From contig NZ_CABVHQ010000040.1 of the NCBI RefSeq assembly GCF_902497895.1, forward strand, positions 1 through 54,170: a stretch of DNA of 54,170 nt. The letters are read 5' to 3'. Below, one piece after another: positions 41,749-51,148 of the stretch (within the stretch, counting starts at the first letter, position 1; each line of letters opens with the position of its first letter). The notes beneath the pieces are model-generated. The model did no database searches. It saw nothing but the letters and a program-made list of their open reading frames with translations, and was not told the DNA's origin. The DNA is from Pseudomonas fluorescens (GTDB lineage Bacteria > Pseudomonadota > Gammaproteobacteria > Pseudomonadales > Pseudomonadaceae). A program made the position numbers and the translations under genes.

Positions 41749-42492
41749 TCAGGCGCCGACAGGCTCCGCTCGAGCCACTCGCTCAGCCTTCGCCGCCGGC
41801 CGATACAGGACGTAGTAATACGAGCCCAGGCATATCAACCAACAGAAAATCGCTGTCCAGACGTTGTGGGAAAAGAAGTGCGCGCCCTGCATCATTCGGC
41901 CAATGGAAAACACCGTGCCCAGGCTGAATGCGAAAATAAGCGCGTTGCGCGCCATTCGCGGACGACGGTCACGCAATACAAAGAACAGCGCAAACAACGT
42001 AAACCCCGTAGCCGCATGGCCTCCGGGCCAGCAACGACCCGGTTTGTCGGTCTGCGGGCGTGGGCTGAGCAACTCGCTGTAGGTTTCCTTGCCACCGAAC
42101 TCCTTCAGACTCCAGGGGCATTGCACGGCCGTCACGGCCTTGAGCGGGGTGATGAAAGACGTCGCCAGGACCAGCGATAGCACCAGGCAGCCCAGCTCAC
42201 GTTCGAGCGGTTTGAGTCGCGGCAGGAAAAAACTGCCGATGAATCCGAATATCGCCAACACCGAGAAACCGATGACCACCTGCTTGGCCCGGTCATGCAG
42301 GATGTCTTCCAGTAAGTAACTGTGTTTGCCGATGAAACCGCCTGTGACTGGGTTATAAAACAGCTTCGCAAGGTCCATGTCCAAAGATGTCAATTCCAGC
42401 AAGAGCAAGATGATCCCCGCAATGGCGGGTACACCCAGACATACCCGGAAATCGAGCGGGCGCGAGGCTGGACGGACAACAGATGAGGCCAT
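41749..42492 (-). CDS. PAP2-family membrane phosphatase
   Basis: This 247-residue protein has about six helices and three PAP2 motifs: K-x(n)-P in PLKAVTAVQCPW, the central GGHAATGF, and the third in SIGRMMQGAHFFSHNVW with the catalytic His. Such enzymes remove phosphate from lipid carriers or lipid A (PgpB/LpxE-like). A large periplasmic loop holds the motifs. AAGGA precedes the ATG at 42492, better than one at 42525. It is divergent from colR; in other pseudomonads ColR controls envelope-lipid genes, so a functional link is possible but unproven. Confidence 0.87.
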   Translation of the reverse strand: MASSVVRPASRPLDFRVCLGVPAIAGIILLLLELTSLDMDLAKLFYNPVTGGFIGKHSYLLEDILHDRAKQVVIGFSVLAIFGFIGSFFLPRLKPLERELGCLVLSLVLATSFITPLKAVTAVQCPWSLKEFGGKETYSELLSPRPQTDKPGRCWPGGHAATGFTLFALFFVLRDRRPRMARNALIFAFSLGTVFSIGRMMQGAHFFSHNVWTAIFCWLICLGSYYYVLYRPAAKAERVARAEPVGA

Positions 42493-42711
42493 GGAAAATC
42501 CTTCTTGGATAAACGTGCTCGGCAAGCGGCTGCGCGCGGAGTCTGGACCGGGCCCTGTCGTCAGGTTGTGAATCGACAGTGAAAAACTCGTTAAGCCCTT
42601 TCAATGACTTACCGCCAGCCCCTGGCGCTGGAGACGCCCCTAGCCGTGAGCCACACTTGGCCTTAAGCTGCGCGAGCCAAGACGGCTGTTACTGTGTACG
42701 GAGGAGTGCCC

Positions 42712-43395
42712 ATGCGAATTCTATTGGTTGAAGACAACCGCGATATTCTCGCCAATCTGGCCGATTACCTGGGGCTTAAAGGCTATACCGTGGATTGCGC
42801 GCAGGACGGACTGTCAGGCTTGCACCTGGCGGCGACCGAGCATTATGACTTGATCGTGCTCGATATCATGCTGCCCGGCATCGACGGTTACACCCTGTGC
42901 AAACGACTGCGCGAGGATGCCCGGCGCGACACCCCGGTGATTATGCTCACCGCCCGCGATCAACTGGATGACCGTCTGCAGGGCTTCAAGTCCGGTGCCG
43001 ATGATTATCTGGTCAAGCCTTTTGCCCTGTCCGAGCTGGCCGCGCGGATCGAGGCGGTCATGCGTCGTACTCAGGGTGGCGGTCGCCGCGCGCTGCAAGT
43101 CGGCGATCTGAGCTATGACCTCGACACCCTTGAAGTGACCCGCGAAGGGCGTCTGCTCAAGCTCAATCCGGTGGGCCTCAAGCTGCTGGCGGTGCTGATG
43201 CAGAAGAGCCCGCACGTGCTGCGTCGCGAGATACTCGAGGAGGCCCTGTGGGGCGATGACTGCCCGGACAGCGACAGCCTGCGCAGCCATGTTCACCAGT
43301 TGCGGCAGGTGATCGACAAGCCCTTCGCCAAACCGTTGCTGCAGACCGTGCATGGCGTCGGCTATCGCTTGGCCGAAGGTCGTGATGGAGTTTAG
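42712..43395 (+). CDS. colR: Response regulator ColR
   Basis: This 227-residue OmpR-family regulator has a receiver domain (about residues 1-115) with acidic Glu7/Asp8, phospho-acceptor Asp51, and Lys in DDYLVKPF. A winged-helix DNA-binding domain (about 130-222) ends LLQTVHGVGYRLAEG. The sequence matches my memory of P. putida ColR closely. ColRS protects the envelope against excess zinc and iron and affects root colonisation. The start ATG at 42712 has GGAGGAGTGCCC upstream. colS overlaps its end by 11 bp. Confidence 0.92.
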   Translation: MRILLVEDNRDILANLADYLGLKGYTVDCAQDGLSGLHLAATEHYDLIVLDIMLPGIDGYTLCKRLREDARRDTPVIMLTARDQLDDRLQGFKSGADDYLVKPFALSELAARIEAVMRRTQGGGRRALQVGDLSYDLDTLEVTREGRLLKLNPVGLKLLAVLMQKSPHVLRREILEEALWGDDCPDSDSLRSHVHQLRQVIDKPFAKPLLQTVHGVGYRLAEGRDGV

Positions 43396-44665
43396 ACAGA
43401 GCCTTGCCCAACGGATCATCATCGCCTTTGCGTTGATGAGCGCATTGGTTGCCGGGGCATTCGCCATGGGCATTGTGGCGACCGTGCATCTGGTGGAAGA
43501 GAAGCTGATTTCCGCGGGGCTGGGCGGGGATCTGCAGCGTCTGTTGCTGATGGACAGCGTCGCCGACTGGAGTCACCGCCCGGAGCCGGACCAACTGTTC
43601 TACTTCAGCGGTGGCCCCGGCGACTTTGACGTGCCCAAGGATCTACGCCATCTGGATACGGGATTTCACGAGGTGTTTCGCGACCAGCTGTCGTATCACG
43701 CCATGGTCGAGATAGTCGATGGTCGACGTTATGTGTTGTTGCAGGACCAGAGCGATTTCGAAGAGCGTGAACGGGTACTGTTCGCCGTGGTGCTGGTGGG
43801 CTTTGTGCTGAGCCTGGCGCTGGCGGTGTTCCTCGGTTGGGTTCTGGCACGCAAGGTCATGGCACCGGTGGTACGGCTGGCCCGCCAGGTCCGGCATCGC
43901 GATCAGTTGCTCGGCCTGGCACCGCCTTTGGCGCCGGATTACGCCGCGGATGAGGTGGGTGAGCTGGCGGTAGCCTTCGACGCCACCCTGGGGCGGTTAC
44001 GCCAGGCATTGAACCGTGAACAGTTGTTTACCAGTGACGTCAGTCACGAACTGCGTACGCCCTTGATGGTGGTGGCCAGCTCTTGCGAACTGCTTCTGGA
44101 AAACCCCGGCATCGACCCACGTGGGCGGGCCCAGGTCGAACGGATTGCCCGTGCCTGTGAAGAAATGCGCGAGCTGGTGCAGACCTTTCTGATGTTGGCC
44201 CGCGCTCAACATGAAGATGCCAGCATCTCGCCGCAGCTGACCTTGAGCCAGGTGTCCGAAGACCTGATAGCGCTGTGGCGCGAACCCATCGAAGCCAAGG
44301 GGCTCGAGCTGATCCATGAGCGGGGCAACCCGCTCGATACCCGCTACAACGCGACATTCCTGCATGCAGTCATGAGCAATCTGTTGCGTAACGCATTGCA
44401 TTACACAGAACGTGGTTTCATTCGCCTGACGCTGGAGCCGAGCGGCTTTGTGGTCGAGGACAGCGGGGTGGGAATTCCAGAAGAAAAACGCGAAGCGATG
44501 TTCGAGCCGTTCGTGCGTGGCAACGAGAAGCGGGGCGAGGGGCTGGGCCTTGGCTTGTCACTGGTGCAGCGGATCTGTGAAAACCAGGGCTGGTGCGTCA
44601 GCCTCAGCACCATGCAACCCAATGGTTGTCGATTCCATGTTCAGCTCCATCCGTTGAAGACCTGA
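43385..44665 (+). CDS. colS: Sensor histidine kinase ColS
   Basis: This 426-residue sensor kinase has two transmembrane helices (about residues 10-33 and 130-152) around a periplasmic domain of about 95 residues. That domain holds His35, Glu96 and E126-x-x-E129. The ExxE pair and its numbering agree with the metal-sensing residues I recall for P. putida ColS, which detects Zn and Fe(III). HAMP, then HisKA with SDVSHELRTPL, then the ATPase domain with NLLRNALHY and GLGLGLSL follow. The ATG at 43385 overlaps colR. Confidence 0.92.
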   Translation: MEFRQSLAQRIIIAFALMSALVAGAFAMGIVATVHLVEEKLISAGLGGDLQRLLLMDSVADWSHRPEPDQLFYFSGGPGDFDVPKDLRHLDTGFHEVFRDQLSYHAMVEIVDGRRYVLLQDQSDFEERERVLFAVVLVGFVLSLALAVFLGWVLARKVMAPVVRLARQVRHRDQLLGLAPPLAPDYAADEVGELAVAFDATLGRLRQALNREQLFTSDVSHELRTPLMVVASSCELLLENPGIDPRGRAQVERIARACEEMRELVQTFLMLARAQHEDASISPQLTLSQVSEDLIALWREPIEAKGLELIHERGNPLDTRYNATFLHAVMSNLLRNALHYTERGFIRLTLEPSGFVVEDSGVGIPEEKREAMFEPFVRGNEKRGEGLGLGLSLVQRICENQGWCVSLSTMQPNGCRFHVQLHPLKT

Positions 44666-44712
44666 CACCTTCCCGGGCCCGGTTCCTCCTGGCCGGCAAT
44701 GACCCCTGCCAT

Positions 44713-44748
44713 AACCAGCAGCGGCCTCGAGCCACTGCTGGTTGTTTA
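44713..44748 (+). terminator. Terminator of colRS
   Basis: AACCAGCAG pairs perfectly with CTGCTGGTT around a 13-base loop and is followed by GTTTAAT, a weak T-tract. Confidence 0.75.
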
Positions 44749-44844
44749 ATACATCAAAATTGACGGGACGAAGTTTTCACAACCAGATGACCTGACGGCG
44801 ACATGCCGAGGCCTAAGGTGAGCCATCAGTTACAGGAGACCCTG

Positions 44845-45162
44845 ATGATGGCGACCCCGATCAAACTTGAATTTTCCGACAAATACACCGAACAGCACGC
44901 CCGCGAGTCTTTGCTCAAGCACCAGGACGGCATGTACGCCAAGCCTGTTTTCGTGGGAGTGAAAGGGGGAGGTGAGACGGCCCGGGTCGAGGTTGTCTTG
45001 CTGGATCTGGAGAAATCCCGACGGCGCCTGAGCAGCACCCTTGCCGCTCTCCACGACATGAAAAAATTGCGTCGCCATTCGTCGTCGGGCCCGATGGACT
45101 GGCAGAAACTCAGCTACTTTTATAGCACGGCGTTTGGCAGCGCTATCAAGGGTTTAGAGTAA
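44845..45162 (+). CDS. Protein of unknown function (105 aa), methyltransferase-like N-terminus
   Basis: This 105-residue soluble protein begins MMATPIKLEFSDKYTEQHAR, with AGGAG upstream of the double ATG (44845/44848). The first 30 residues resemble, from memory, the opening of the SAM-dependent methyltransferase (WarA type) that follows colRS in other pseudomonads. The SAM-binding glycine loop is absent, and the remainder (GVKGGGETARVEVVLLDLEKSRRRLSST) is unrelated. It may be a chimera or remnant, or the likeness may be chance. Its stop overlaps the next start (TAATG). Confidence 0.65.
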   Translation: MMATPIKLEFSDKYTEQHARESLLKHQDGMYAKPVFVGVKGGGETARVEVVLLDLEKSRRRLSSTLAALHDMKKLRRHSSSGPMDWQKLSYFYSTAFGSAIKGLE

Positions 45163-45389
45163 TGAAACTAGAAATTGCTCGAGGTTTGTTCTTGATTGGA
45201 GCCTTGGCAGTTACTTCTTGGGCGGTGGCTGCTTGGGAACAGCCCCGCACACAAGTCCTCAGCGCAATGCACAGCGACGCGCATTGCCCCTTGCCACGGG
45301 CGGCCAAGGCATCCGTGGTAACAAAACCCGACCAGGATTTTCTGCTGTTCATGTTCGGTCTTTCTCAGGGAATGAGGCCACAGAGTTGA
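45162..45389 (+). CDS. Small exported protein of unknown function (75 aa)
   Basis: This 75-residue protein has a predicted signal peptide (residues 1-23, MKLEIARGLFLIGALAVTSW...AVAA) and a short mature part with one Cys. The start codon overlaps the preceding stop by one base, so translation is probably coupled. A terminator at 45408 ends the pair. I recognise no family. Confidence 0.6.
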   Translation: MKLEIARGLFLIGALAVTSWAVAAWEQPRTQVLSAMHSDAHCPLPRAAKASVVTKPDQDFLLFMFGLSQGMRPQS

Positions 45390-45407
45390 AAAAAATGAAG
45401 CCCAAAT

Positions 45408-45435
45408 AAAAGGCCTCGCATTGCGAGGCCTTTTT
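45408..45435 (+). terminator. Terminator after the small exported protein
   Basis: AAAAGGCCTCGC and GCGAGGCCTTTT form a perfect 12-bp stem with a 3-base loop and a final T-run. It may act in both directions. Confidence 0.9.
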
Positions 45436-45474
45436 AGTATGCATGACTTTTTGCGAGCGTACCCGGATCCCACT

Positions 45475-45603
45475 GTAGGAGCTGCCGAAGGCTGCGATCT
45501 TTTGATCTTGATTTAACGATGGACGTTAATGATAACGCGTGTTTTCTGAATAAACGCGCCACCCGTAGGAGCTGCCGAAGGCTGCGATCTTTTGATCTTG
45601 ATT
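45475..45603. repeat. Two directly repeated REP elements
   Basis: The 39-bp sequence from GTAGGAGCTGCCGAAGGC to TTGATCTTGATT occurs identically at 45475-45513 and 45565-45603 in the same orientation. The other multiple copies in this window are inverted pairs. The second copy ends just before the mexW-like gene's stop. Confidence 0.92.
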
Positions 45604-45609
45604 CAGGCC

Positions 45610-48600
45610 TCAACGTTTATCCGGCTTGGCCAGCAGCGTGTAAACGCAAGGCAATACAAACAAGGTGAATAGCGTGCCGATCGACATCCCGGTGGCGATC
45701 ACCGTACCGATATCGAACCGGCTGACCGCGCCCGCGCCAGTGGCGATGATCAACGGCACCATGCCGAACACCATCGCCGCGGTGGTCATCAACACCGGGC
45801 GCAAGCGAATCGCCGCGGCTTCTTCCACGGCTTCCCGAGCTGTCAGCCCCTTGTCCTTGCGCAGCTGGTTGGCAAACTCGACGATCAGAATGCCGTGCTT
45901 GCTGATCAGCCCGATCAAGGTCACCAGTCCGACCTGGGTATAGATATTCATGCTCGACCAGCCCAGGAACAGCGGGATCAGCGCACCACAGATCGACAGC
46001 GGGACGGTCACCAGGATCACCAGCGGGTCGCGGAAGCTTTCGAATTGCGCCGCCAGCACCAGGAAGATAATGGCCAGGGCCAGGCCAAAGGTCACCCACA
46101 ACGCGCTGCCTTCCTGGACGAATTGCCTCGAAGCGCCGCCATAATCGAAGGCATAGCCCGGTCCGGCTTCCTCTTGGCCGAGCTGGCGCACGGTCTCGAT
46201 CGCCTCACCCATGCTGACGAGCGGCACACCCGAGATTGTCGCCGAGTTGAGCTGCTGGAATTGATTCAACTGCCGCGGTCGAGCGCGCTCGGAAACGCTG
46301 ATCAGGGTGGACAGTGGCAGTGCTTCGCCCGCAGTGTTTTTCACATAGTAGTTGTTCAGCCAGTCTGGATTGTCGCGATAGGCTCGTTCTACCTGGGCGA
46401 TCACCTTGTAGCTGCGGCCTTCGATGGTGAAACGGTTGATTTCCGCCTCCCCGAGCAATGTCGCCAGAGTGCCCCCCAGGTCCTGCATCGAAACCCCCAT
46501 CTGCGCGGCTTTGGCGCGGTCGATATCGACCACTACCTCAGGCTTGTCAAAGGCCAGGTCGATGTCGAGAAAGGCGAACTTGCCTGATTCCAGGGCGCGT
46601 TTTTTCACTCGATCGGCGATTTGCAGCAGCGACTCGTAGTCGTTCGGGGTGTTGATGATGAACGAGAACGGCATGCCCTCACCGGTACCCGGCAAGGATG
46701 GCAGGTTGAAGCCGAAGATCTGCAGCCCGGTGATGGCGCCCAACTTGGCTTGAACTTCGGGAAGAATTTCCATCTGGGTCCGGCTGCGCTCGCTCCACGG
46801 CTTGAGCAGGAAACCGCCGATCCCCGATTGCACGCCGTTGAAGCCGTTGATCTGGAACGATGAGTAGTACTCGGGGAACTCCTTGAAGAGGGTGATGAAT
46901 TCGTCGGTGTAGGTGTTGAGGTAGTCGAGGTTGGTCGGCTGTGGTGAGTTGGCCATAATGAAGACGATGCCCTGATCTTCGTCAGGTGCCAGTTCCGACT
47001 TGGTGAATTTCAACAGTACCGGGATCAGGCACAGGACGATCACGGCGAACACCAGCACCACCGGCCGGGTGTTGAGGGTGCCATGCAGCAGGCTCTGATA
47101 GCGGCGCTTCAAGCCCTCGAAAATCAGATCGAGGCGGTGGGCCAGGCCGGTCGGGTTTTCATCGTGACGCAAGAGCAGGGCGCACATCATTGGCGACAGG
47201 GTCAGGGCGACGATCCCGGAGATCACTACCGCGCCGGCCAGGGTCAGCGCAAACTCCTTGAACAGGGCCCCGGTCAGGCCTTCGAGAAAACCGATGGGTG
47301 CGTAGACCGCAGCCAGGGTGATGGTCATCGAGACCACCGGCATGGCAATTTCCCGAGCACCCTCGAGGGCGGCATCGAGGGGGGTCTTGCCTTCTTCGAT
47401 GTGTCGGTGGATGTTCTCCACCACCACGATCGCGTCGTCCACCACCAGCCCGATGGCGAGCACCATCGCCAGCAGGGTCAGCAGGTTGATCGAGTAACCC
47501 ATCAGTTGCATGAAAAACATCACGCCGATCATCGACAGCGGGATGGTGATCACCGGGATCAGCACCGAGCGCAGCGCGCCGAGGAACAGGAACACCACGA
47601 CAATCACGATCAGCACCGCTTCAAACAGGGTTTTCACCACCTCATTGATCGATGCCTGAATGAACAGCGTCGCGTCGTAGGCGATCTCCCCTTTCAAGTT
47701 CGGTGGCAACTGGGCTTCCAGCTCCGGCATGATCTTGCGCACTTCCTTGATCACGTCCAGCGGGTTGGCGGCAGGGGTGGCCTTGATGCCGATATACACC
47801 GACGGCGTGCCCCCAAAAGAGCTGACGGTGTCGTAGTTCTCGGCGCCCATTTCCACTCGCGCCACATCGCTGAGCAGCACCCGACTGTCGCCCTCGGTTT
47901 TCAGCGGGATCGCGGCGAAGGCCTCGGCGGACTTGAGCTCGGTGTTGGCGTTGATGCTGGTGACCACGTACTCGCCTTTCACCTCGCCGGCGGCGGAGAG
48001 GAAGTTGAAACGACGTACCGCATCGGTCACATCACTGGCGCTGAGGCCGTAGCCGGCGAGCTTGACCGGGTCCAGCCACAGGCGCATGGCGAACACCTGG
48101 TTGCCGAGAATCTGCGCTTCGGCCATGCCCGGCAAGGTCGCCAGTTTCGGCTGGATCACCCGTGACAGGTAGTCGGTGATCTGCGGGTTGCTCAGGTCGT
48201 TGCTGAAGAAACTGATGTACATCAGCGCCGAGGCGTCCGCCGCTTCCTTGCTCAACACCGGGTCTTCGGCATCCTGAGGCAGCTGGTTCTTGACCTCGTT
48301 GGCCTTGGCCAGCAGTTCGGTGAACAGCCGGTCACTGTTGGCGCCGATCCGCGCATAGATCGAAATCACCGAGAAGTTCTGCCGGCTGACCGAGGTCATG
48401 TAGTCGATGCCTTCGGCACTCGCCAGGCTCTGCTGCATCGGTTGGGTGATGTAACCCTGGATGGTTTCGGCATTGGCCCCGGGGTAGGCGGTGGTCACGG
48501 TGATCAGGGCGTTTTCCATCTGCGGATACTGGCGCAGCGGCAGCTTGCTCCAGGCCTGGAAGCCCAGCAGCACGATCAACAGGCTGATCACGCTGGCGAG

Positions 48601-48636
48601 CACTGGGCGGCGGATGAACGGATCGGTGAAAGCCAT
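45610..48636 (-). CDS. mexW: RND efflux pump inner-membrane transporter, MexW type
   Basis: This 1008-residue RND transporter (HAE1 family) has 12 helices and two large periplasmic loops. It begins MAFTDPFIRRPVLASVIS. The proton-relay region LAIGLVVDDAIVVVENIHRH in helix 4 holds the paired Asp residues. The second half begins near RPVVLVFAVIVLC. The gene order next to a membrane-fusion protein and colRS matches MexVW of P. aeruginosa as I remember it. No outer-membrane channel gene is adjacent, so OprM or another OMF would complete the pump. The start at 48636 has AAGGAA upstream. Confidence 0.9.
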   Translation of the reverse strand: MAFTDPFIRRPVLASVISLLIVLLGFQAWSKLPLRQYPQMENALITVTTAYPGANAETIQGYITQPMQQSLASAEGIDYMTSVSRQNFSVISIYARIGANSDRLFTELLAKANEVKNQLPQDAEDPVLSKEAADASALMYISFFSNDLSNPQITDYLSRVIQPKLATLPGMAEAQILGNQVFAMRLWLDPVKLAGYGLSASDVTDAVRRFNFLSAAGEVKGEYVVTSINANTELKSAEAFAAIPLKTEGDSRVLLSDVARVEMGAENYDTVSSFGGTPSVYIGIKATPAANPLDVIKEVRKIMPELEAQLPPNLKGEIAYDATLFIQASINEVVKTLFEAVLIVIVVVFLFLGALRSVLIPVITIPLSMIGVMFFMQLMGYSINLLTLLAMVLAIGLVVDDAIVVVENIHRHIEEGKTPLDAALEGAREIAMPVVSMTITLAAVYAPIGFLEGLTGALFKEFALTLAGAVVISGIVALTLSPMMCALLLRHDENPTGLAHRLDLIFEGLKRRYQSLLHGTLNTRPVVLVFAVIVLCLIPVLLKFTKSELAPDEDQGIVFIMANSPQPTNLDYLNTYTDEFITLFKEFPEYYSSFQINGFNGVQSGIGGFLLKPWSERSRTQMEILPEVQAKLGAITGLQIFGFNLPSLPGTGEGMPFSFIINTPNDYESLLQIADRVKKRALESGKFAFLDIDLAFDKPEVVVDIDRAKAAQMGVSMQDLGGTLATLLGEAEINRFTIEGRSYKVIAQVERAYRDNPDWLNNYYVKNTAGEALPLSTLISVSERARPRQLNQFQQLNSATISGVPLVSMGEAIETVRQLGQEEAGPGYAFDYGGASRQFVQEGSALWVTFGLALAIIFLVLAAQFESFRDPLVILVTVPLSICGALIPLFLGWSSMNIYTQVGLVTLIGLISKHGILIVEFANQLRKDKGLTAREAVEEAAAIRLRPVLMTTAAMVFGMVPLIIATGAGAVSRFDIGTVIATGMSIGTLFTLFVLPCVYTLLAKPDKR

Positions 48637-48649
48637 GGGGATTCCTTGC

Positions 48650-49801
48650 TCAGTCGGCGCGTGGCTGGCTGTTCTGCTCGACTGGCAAATTCTTGTCGGC
48701 GCTGATGGCAATGGGGGCGTCGTTGGTCAGTTTGATCTGACCGGCGCTGACCACCTGTTCGCCGTTCTTCAAGCCTTTGGTGATCAGCACCAGCCCGTCG
48801 CGCCGCTCGCCAGTCTCGATAAAACGTCGCTCGGCGATCAGTACCGGTTGCCCGTTGGCGTCCTTCTCGACGCTGCCATCGGCGGCTTTTTTCTGCGCCA
48901 CCACAAATAGCGAGTTGCCATAGAGGGTGTAGGTGATCGCGCTTTCCGGTACCACGATCTGCGGCTGAGGATCCGGCAGCAGGACTTGCAGGCTGGCGAA
49001 CATGCCGGGCAGCAACTTGCCGTCCGGGTTGGCCAGGGTCGCGCGCACCAGCACGTTGCGGGTGCTCTCTTCGACTTTCGGGTTGATCGCGCTGATGGTC
49101 CCGGGAAAGTTCTGCGTCGGATAGGCCGATACAGCGACTTGAACCGGCTGCCCCAGGGTGATTTTCGGTACCGCCTGCTCCGGCACGAAGAAGTCGACGT
49201 AGAGGCTGCTCAGGTCCTGCAAGGTGGCGATCACCGTGCCGCTGGCAAGGTAGTCGCCAACATCCACCTGGCGGATGCCGATGGTGCCGCTGAAGGGCGC
49301 GACGATGTGTTTCTTGGCCAGTATGGCCTTGAGCTGGTTGACTGTGGCTTTGTTCTTGTGCAGCAGTGCCGTGAGCCGGTCGAATTCGCCTTTGGAAATG
49401 GCCTGGCTGCCCACCAGCTGACTGCCGCGGCCGTAGTCGAGTTGCGAGAGGCCAAGGTCGGCCTGGGCGGTTTCCAGCAGGGCGCTTTCCACCGCGCTGT
49501 CGAGTTGCAGGAGCGGCTGGCCGGTCTTGACCTTCTGCCCCGACTGGAACTGCACTTCCTTGACCGTCCCGGCAGTCTCCAGGCTCAGATCGACCCCTTG
49601 CAGCGCCTTGAGTGTGCCGACAGTGGGCAGACGGCCTTGCCACGGGCGTTCAGTGGCAGTGGCCACGGCCACGCTCACCGGCGGTTGTGGCGCAGAGAAC
49701 ACCTGGACCTGCTGATAGATGGAGAAGGCTTTATAGCCGGCCAGCATCAGTACGATAAGCAGGACAACACCCAACATGATCAGCATGCGGCGGCGCAGCA
49801 T
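48650..49801 (-). CDS. mexV: RND efflux membrane-fusion protein, MexV type
   Basis: This periplasmic adaptor of about 383 residues has an N-terminal anchor helix (about residues 5-25, MLIMLGVVLLIVLML). The lipoyl half-motifs are DLSLETAGTVKEVQFQSG and IVAPFSGTIGIRQVD on either side of a short helical hairpin. Beta-barrel and membrane-proximal domains follow. It links the MexW-like pump to an outer-membrane channel. The gene ends 13 bp before mexW starts. The start at 49801 is chosen for GGAA upstream; 49837 is possible. Confidence 0.88.
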   Translation of the reverse strand: MLRRRMLIMLGVVLLIVLMLAGYKAFSIYQQVQVFSAPQPPVSVAVATATERPWQGRLPTVGTLKALQGVDLSLETAGTVKEVQFQSGQKVKTGQPLLQLDSAVESALLETAQADLGLSQLDYGRGSQLVGSQAISKGEFDRLTALLHKNKATVNQLKAILAKKHIVAPFSGTIGIRQVDVGDYLASGTVIATLQDLSSLYVDFFVPEQAVPKITLGQPVQVAVSAYPTQNFPGTISAINPKVEESTRNVLVRATLANPDGKLLPGMFASLQVLLPDPQPQIVVPESAITYTLYGNSLFVVAQKKAADGSVEKDANGQPVLIAERRFIETGERRDGLVLITKGLKNGEQVVSAGQIKLTNDAPIAISADKNLPVEQNSQPRAD

Positions 49802-49915
49802 ATTCCGGTTCCTTGGAAAAAAAGCTGAAACAGACAAGATGAGACAGGAGGGACATTACGCCAGGCGTGCAGGTGATTCTATATGCTCGTCTGAGGATTG
49901 TGCATAGGACCCTAA

Positions 49916-50011
49916 AAGATCACAGCCTTCGGCAGCTCCTACGGAATGGGGCCTGACGCGGTATCGAGGCGCGCCTCGGTCGGCGTAGGAGCTGCCGAAG
50001 GCTGCGATCTT
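49916..50011. repeat. Inverted pair of REP elements (one base mismatch)
   Basis: AAGATCACAGCCTTCGGCAG (from 49916) mirrors an arm ending GCTGCGATCTT at 50011, around about 40 bp. One base differs (CAC against CGC). It lies between the DUF1513 gene's stop and the mexV start. Confidence 0.88.
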
Positions 50012-50036
50012 GTCGGCCTCGTTGACGCCAAAAATC

Positions 50037-51134
50037 TTAGATCAGATGCAGATGGTTGTCCCAGAGCCCTGCAGGTAGCTCAAGGGGTTTTGCAACCAGC
50101 GGAGCCTGACGACAATCATAGAATCGGCAACGCCCCTGACCCGAGGTGACGACAAAACCATCGGCCACGGCACCGACCCCGGCGCAGTCAGGCAAAGGCG
50201 CATCGAGGCGCAGTTGAGCAGTGTCCAGGTCCCAGATAAAGAAGCGATTGCCCCGCGGTGCGGTGAGTGCCACCAGGCGCAACTCGCTGTGCACGGCGAC
50301 GCTGGCGGTGTAGTGCCCCATGGCCTGCAACTGCTGTTCGGCAACCGGGAAGGCGACAAAGGGCTGGCCGGGTCGCTTGATCGCCAGCAGCTCGGAAGAT
50401 TCGTGGGCATCGCCCATGAACTGCTGACCGGCGACAATGGTGCCGTCGCTGGCAATGCCCAGATGACGCACGCTGTTCATCGACTGGGCGAGGGTTTCCT
50501 TGCTCAGCAAGCTGCCGTCGCGCTGCATCAGTACCAGGCTTGGCTGCATGGCATTGAGGTTCATCTCCACCCGGCTTTCGGCCTCGGTACGGATTCCGCC
50601 GTTGGCCACTACCAGAGTTTCACCGTCAGGCATCCATGACACCTGATGCGGACCGATGCCATGGGTGGAAATCTCACCGCTGTGCACCAGCCGCTCACCT
50701 TCGAAGCGGTACACGCCGAGCAGGCCGCGACCCGGATCGGTGGTGTCGTTTTCGGTGGCGTAGAGCCAGTCACCGCTCTTGTGTATCACCGCGTGACCAT
50801 AGAAATGCCGGTTTGGCTGTGAGACCACTGTCTGCAGCAGCGTGCCGTCGCGCAGGTCGATCAGGTAACTCTCGGTCCCGGGGCGCCGGGCGACGAACAG
50901 GGCGATCGGCAGCGTCGGATGATTGATGATGTCGTGGCAGCGTTGGCCGACCCGGGTGGCGAACACCTGGGAGCCATCCAGCCGATAACCGACGGCATAA
51001 TGTTGGCCGTCGCCATCGTTGCGCGCCGAGAGCAGCAACGGGCTTTGGTCCTTTTGCCGGAACAGCGTCCAGCCGCCCAGCGTCACCGCACCCAGCAACA
51101 AACTGCCCAAAGTCAAAGCCTGACGTCGCAGCAT
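50037..51134 (-). CDS. DUF1513 family exported protein
   Basis: This protein of about 365 residues starts MLRRQALTLGS, with paired Arg and a hydrophobic stretch that suggest a Tat-type or anchored export signal. The rest looks like a seven-bladed beta-propeller: repeated patterns such as HYAVGYRLDG, HGIGPHQVSWMPDGETLVVANGG and LRLVALTAPRGNRFFIWDL. DUF1513 proteins occur with imelysin-like proteins; the function is unknown. The Met at 51134 has GAGGG upstream; the ATG at 51149 overlaps the previous stop and is the alternative. Confidence 0.85.
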   Translation of the reverse strand: MLRRQALTLGSLLLGAVTLGGWTLFRQKDQSPLLLSARNDGDGQHYAVGYRLDGSQVFATRVGQRCHDIINHPTLPIALFVARRPGTESYLIDLRDGTLLQTVVSQPNRHFYGHAVIHKSGDWLYATENDTTDPGRGLLGVYRFEGERLVHSGEISTHGIGPHQVSWMPDGETLVVANGGIRTEAESRVEMNLNAMQPSLVLMQRDGSLLSKETLAQSMNSVRHLGIASDGTIVAGQQFMGDAHESSELLAIKRPGQPFVAFPVAEQQLQAMGHYTASVAVHSELRLVALTAPRGNRFFIWDLDTAQLRLDAPLPDCAGVGAVADGFVVTSGQGRCRFYDCRQAPLVAKPLELPAGLWDNHLHLI

Positions 51135-51148
51135 GGAGCTAACCCTCA

